Made by a program: the position numbers and the translations under genes
Notes under the pieces: generated by a model
Databases searched by the model: none
Told to the model about the DNA's origin: nothing
Seen by the model: the letters and a program-made list of their open reading frames with translations, nothing else
NCBI GenBank assembly: GCA_003416985.1
Contig: QVIN01000001.1
Location: 744,001-808,000, forward strand
Direction: 5' to 3'
Source: Duganella sp. BJB480
GTDB taxonomy: Bacteria > Pseudomonadota > Gammaproteobacteria > Burkholderiales > Burkholderiaceae_D
Length of the DNA stretch: 64,000 bases
In this document: one piece after another, positions 61,238 to 64,000 of the stretch
Numbering within the stretch: position 1 is the first letter of the stretch
How the letters are laid out: the number at the start of each line of letters is the position of its first letter

Positions 61238-62737
61238 TTACTTCACGCCGTGCATCAGCTTCTGGATCAGCGGTGCGATCAGGAACAGCAGCACGCCGCC
61301 GGCCATCAGCGACCAGAAGCCGAAGGTGTAGCCGGACAGCGCCGACGTCACCGACATGCCGCTCTCGCCGCTGACCGCCGAAGCGAAGATGCCCGACAGG
61401 TTGTTGCCGATGCCGGTCGACAGGAACCAGCCGCCCATGCCCAGGCCAACCAGGCGGGTAGGCGCCAGCTTGGTCACCATAGACAGGCCGATAGGCGACA
61501 GGCACAGTTCACCGATCGACTGCAGCACGTAGACCATGACCAGGGTCCAGAACGGGATGTGGTTGTCGGCGCTGACCAGCGACGACAGCGCGAACATCAG
61601 CAGGCCGAAGGCGGAGCCGTTGAACAGCAGGCCCAGGCCGAATTTGCGCGGGATCGAAGGATTCTTGTTGCGCATGGCGACCCAGACGAAGGCCACGATC
61701 GGCGCGCAGCTGATGATGGCCAGCGAGTTCACGATCTGGAACCAGGCCACGGGGAAGGTCCAGTTGAACATCTGGCGGTTGACGATTTTATCGGCCAGGA
61801 AGGTGAACGAGCTGCCTGCCTGTTCGAAGAACATCCAGAACATGATGTTGAAGAAGAAGATCAGCAGCATGGCGATGACCTTGTCGCGGGCGACCTTGCC
61901 GTTCTTGATGCCTTCGATCAGCAGCATCACCGACAGCAGGATGAACAGCGCGGACAGCACGATCTGCAGGTTGTTGGCGCCGGCGGCCAGCAGGAAGTAA
62001 ACCACGGGGATCACGCACAGCGAGCCCAGAACCACATACACCACGCGCTTTGGATCGGAGTTCGATGCGTCCGGAGCGCCGATGCCTTTCAGGTTGCGGC
62101 GGCCGATGAGGAACCACACCAGGGAGATCAGCATGCCGACGCCGGCCGACATGAACACCACTTTGTAAGCGGGCATGCCGTTGACGCCGAAGACGGTCGT
62201 TGCGAGCCACTCGGTCAGCAGCGGTGCGACCATCGCGCCGGAGTTGATCCCCATGTAGAAGATGGTGAAGCCGGAATCGCGGCGTGGATCGGTGGCGCCA
62301 TACAGCTTGCCGACCATGGTCGAGATGTTCGGCTTGAACATGCCGTTGCCGACGATGACGGTCGCCAGGCCAAGCTGGAATACGGTCTGGTTGGGGAAGG
62401 CGATCATGAACAGGCCGGCCGCCATGAAGCTCGCGCCGACCAGGATGGAGCGCTGGTAGCCGAGGACACGGTCGGCCACATAGCCGCCGAACAGCGCGGC
62501 GGCGTAGACCAGCGCCAGGTAGGAGCCGTAAATCAGGTTGGCCGGGGCCTCGCCGGTGGGGGCGCCAGCGTAGAACTGCGCCACGACGTAGAGCACCAGG
62601 GCCCAGCGTATGCCGTAGAACGCGAAACGCTCCCAGAACTCGGTCATGAACAACATCCACAGCGGAGCAGGGTGACCCATGATCTGCTTGAATTCGGGAA
62701 TAACGACTTCCGTATTGGTGGTGGTAGCACCGCTCAT
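61238..62737 (-). CDS. Proton-dependent oligopeptide transporter (POT/PTR family)
   Basis: A 499-residue MFS-type transporter with about 14 predicted helices. POT hallmarks are EFWERFAFYGIRWALVLYV (the ExxER motif in helix 1), GGYVADRVLGYQRSILVG and FTIFYMGINSGAMVAPLL. It imports di- and tripeptides with protons. DtpT-like proteins share this size and layout. It is convergent with glpD and shares its terminator. Confidence 0.93.
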   Translation of the reverse strand: MSGATTTNTEVVIPEFKQIMGHPAPLWMLFMTEFWERFAFYGIRWALVLYVVAQFYAGAPTGEAPANLIYGSYLALVYAAALFGGYVADRVLGYQRSILVGASFMAAGLFMIAFPNQTVFQLGLATVIVGNGMFKPNISTMVGKLYGATDPRRDSGFTIFYMGINSGAMVAPLLTEWLATTVFGVNGMPAYKVVFMSAGVGMLISLVWFLIGRRNLKGIGAPDASNSDPKRVVYVVLGSLCVIPVVYFLLAAGANNLQIVLSALFILLSVMLLIEGIKNGKVARDKVIAMLLIFFFNIMFWMFFEQAGSSFTFLADKIVNRQMFNWTFPVAWFQIVNSLAIISCAPIVAFVWVAMRNKNPSIPRKFGLGLLFNGSAFGLLMFALSSLVSADNHIPFWTLVMVYVLQSIGELCLSPIGLSMVTKLAPTRLVGLGMGGWFLSTGIGNNLSGIFASAVSGESGMSVTSALSGYTFGFWSLMAGGVLLFLIAPLIQKLMHGVK

Positions 62738-62994
62738 GCGGCTTCTCCTAATTTTGTGATCTATGAAAAGTGTCTCGGGTTCCCTTATGGGGATCCAAAT
62801 TGGGCGCCATTTTAATCTACAAATCGCCCCGCCCGTACATTTTGATGGCGTGCCTGCAAAGTTATGTCTTTTGTGCTAAGAACTATGTAAATTCCTGCTG
62901 CGGCATTCTCCGCCCCAAAATGCGCCGGTTTGTCGTATATTGGCAGGGCAGGCTTACCTGTTATGCATCGAATTTGAATAAGGATTTACGCATC

Positions 62995-64000
62995 ATGGAA
63001 CATGACGTTGTCGATACCCTGATTTCGCCCGAAGGCCAGCTGGAAGTGCTTTCGAAGGCGGAAGTGAACAAGCTGCTCGACACAAGCCAGGGCGGCCTCT
63101 ATAACATCTTCCGCAATTGCGCGCTGGCCGTGCTCAATTGCGGCAGCACGATCGACGATGGAAAGGAACTGCTGGAACGATACAAGTCGTTCGAAATCAG
63201 TATTGTGCAGCGCGAGCGAGGCATCAAGCTCGATATCAAGGGAGCGCCGGCGATCGCCTTCGTCGACGGCAAAATGATCAAGGGTATCCACGAGCACCTG
63301 TTCGCGGTGTTGCGCGATATCGTCTTCGTCAGCAATGAGGTGAGCGACAATCCGAAGTTCGACATGGGCAGCACCGAAGGCATCACCGATTCGGTGTTCC
63401 ACATCCTCCGCAACGCCGGCGTGCTCAAGCCCATGCTCAACCCCAACCTGGTGGTGTGCTGGGGCGGACACTCGATCAACCGCGCCGAGTATAACTACTC
63501 GAAGGAAGTCGGCTATCAAATGGGCTTGCGCGACCTGGACATCTGCACCGGCTGCGGTCCCGGCGCGATGAAGGGCCCGATGAAGGGCGCCACCATCGGC
63601 CACGCCAAGCAGCGCCTGCACAAGGGACGCTACCTGGGCATCTCGGAACCTGGCATCATCGCGGCCGAATCGCCGAACCCTATCGTCAATGAGCTGGTGA
63701 TCATGCCGGACATCGAGAAGCGCCTGGAAGCGTTCGTGCGCTCCGGCCACGGCATCGTCGTGTTCCCCGGCGGCGCGGGGACGGCCGAGGAGATCCTTTA
63801 TATACTGGGCATCCTGCTGCATCCCGATAACGCCGAGATCCCGTTCCCGCTGGTGTTCACCGGGCCGGAGACCTCGCGCGAGTACTTCGTGCAGATCAAC
63901 CAGTTCATCCACGATACGCTGGGTCCCGAAGCGCAGCAGCGCTACAAGATCATCATCGACGATCCGGAACTGGTGGCGCGCGAGATGCAGGCGGGGATCA
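62995..64000 (+). CDS. ppnN: Pyrimidine/purine nucleotide 5'-monophosphate nucleosidase PpnN (cut by window edge)
   Basis: The first 335 codons of a LOG-family nucleosidase. The N-terminus carries the DUF4478 domain (EVLSKAEVNKLLDTSQGGLY) typical of PpnN/YgdH, and the LOG domain shows CTGCGPGAMKGPMKGA and the active-site PGGAGTAEE. PpnN splits nucleoside monophosphates to base and ribose 5-phosphate and binds (p)ppGpp in E. coli. The ATG at 62995 follows AAGGA with suitable spacing. The reading frame stays open to the end of the window, so it is incomplete on the right. Confidence 0.9.
   Translation, partial: MEHDVVDTLISPEGQLEVLSKAEVNKLLDTSQGGLYNIFRNCALAVLNCGSTIDDGKELLERYKSFEISIVQRERGIKLDIKGAPAIAFVDGKMIKGIHEHLFAVLRDIVFVSNEVSDNPKFDMGSTEGITDSVFHILRNAGVLKPMLNPNLVVCWGGHSINRAEYNYSKEVGYQMGLRDLDICTGCGPGAMKGPMKGATIGHAKQRLHKGRYLGISEPGIIAAESPNPIVNELVIMPDIEKRLEAFVRSGHGIVVFPGGAGTAEEILYILGILLHPDNAEIPFPLVFTGPETSREYFVQINQFIHDTLGPEAQQRYKIIIDDPELVAREMQAGI

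Overview
The window is high-GC, gene-dense DNA of a betaproteobacterium, most likely family Oxalobacteraceae (Massilia, Duganella or Janthinobacterium type). The placement rests on the gene set: a complete MSHA-type pilus locus, class I PHA synthase with PhaR, a subfamily I lipase with its foldase, a choice-of-anchor-A/PEP-CTERM protein, and the BamD, RluD and PgeF neighbourhood. Genus is an inference from protein character only. No rRNA, tRNA, CRISPR array or complete insertion sequence was found.

Layout. 1-14056: MSHA (type IVa) pilus locus, all on the + strand and almost continuously overlapping: end of mshG, a pseudopilin, mshA, C, D, O, P, Q, then mshI, a PilN-like gene, J, K, L, M, N. 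14063-16259: a degenerate HD-GYP protein and a methionine aminotransferase. 16329-20656: PIN protein, yaaA, a 90-bp perfect palindrome with a terminator, bamD diverging from rluD-pgeF, and a small membrane protein. 20702-23203: phaC and phaR. 23376-31149: a sugar operon (GH1 beta-glucosidase and a four-gene ABC importer) with a LacI operator at its promoter and a LacI-family gene downstream, the two separated by an unrelated low-GC gene. 31290-32681: rimO.

32690-35899 (- strand) is the most unusual region. It is a compact four-gene operon encoding a 62-residue peptide with a hydrophobic Val/Ala-rich tail, a radical SAM/SPASM protein, a pyruvoyl-dependent arginine-decarboxylase-like protein and a second radical SAM protein. 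It looks like a RiPP (ribosomally made, post-translationally modified peptide) pathway of a kind I do not recognise.

36113-49169: metC-like and hisC, a membrane protein, an alpha/beta hydrolase, an AraC/GyrI regulator, a tyrosine phosphatase, a serine hydrolase with an NTF2-like partner, a retropepsin-like protease, a small exported protein, serB and mfd. 49251-54237: a 5'-nucleotidase, a PEP-CTERM protein, a membrane diguanylate cyclase, a DUF4337 protein, a candidate small RNA, and a coiled-coil protein made of twelve 11-residue repeats. 54246-64000: lipase foldase and lipase, a 158-bp imperfect palindrome, a TetR regulator, penicillin-binding protein 1A, glpD, a POT peptide transporter and the start of ppnN, which runs off the window.

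Functionally the window combines surface attachment (MSHA pilus, c-di-GMP enzyme), carbon storage (PHA), scavenging of beta-glucosides, lipids and peptides, and core housekeeping (outer-membrane assembly, rRNA and ribosomal protein modification, cell-wall synthesis, transcription-coupled repair).
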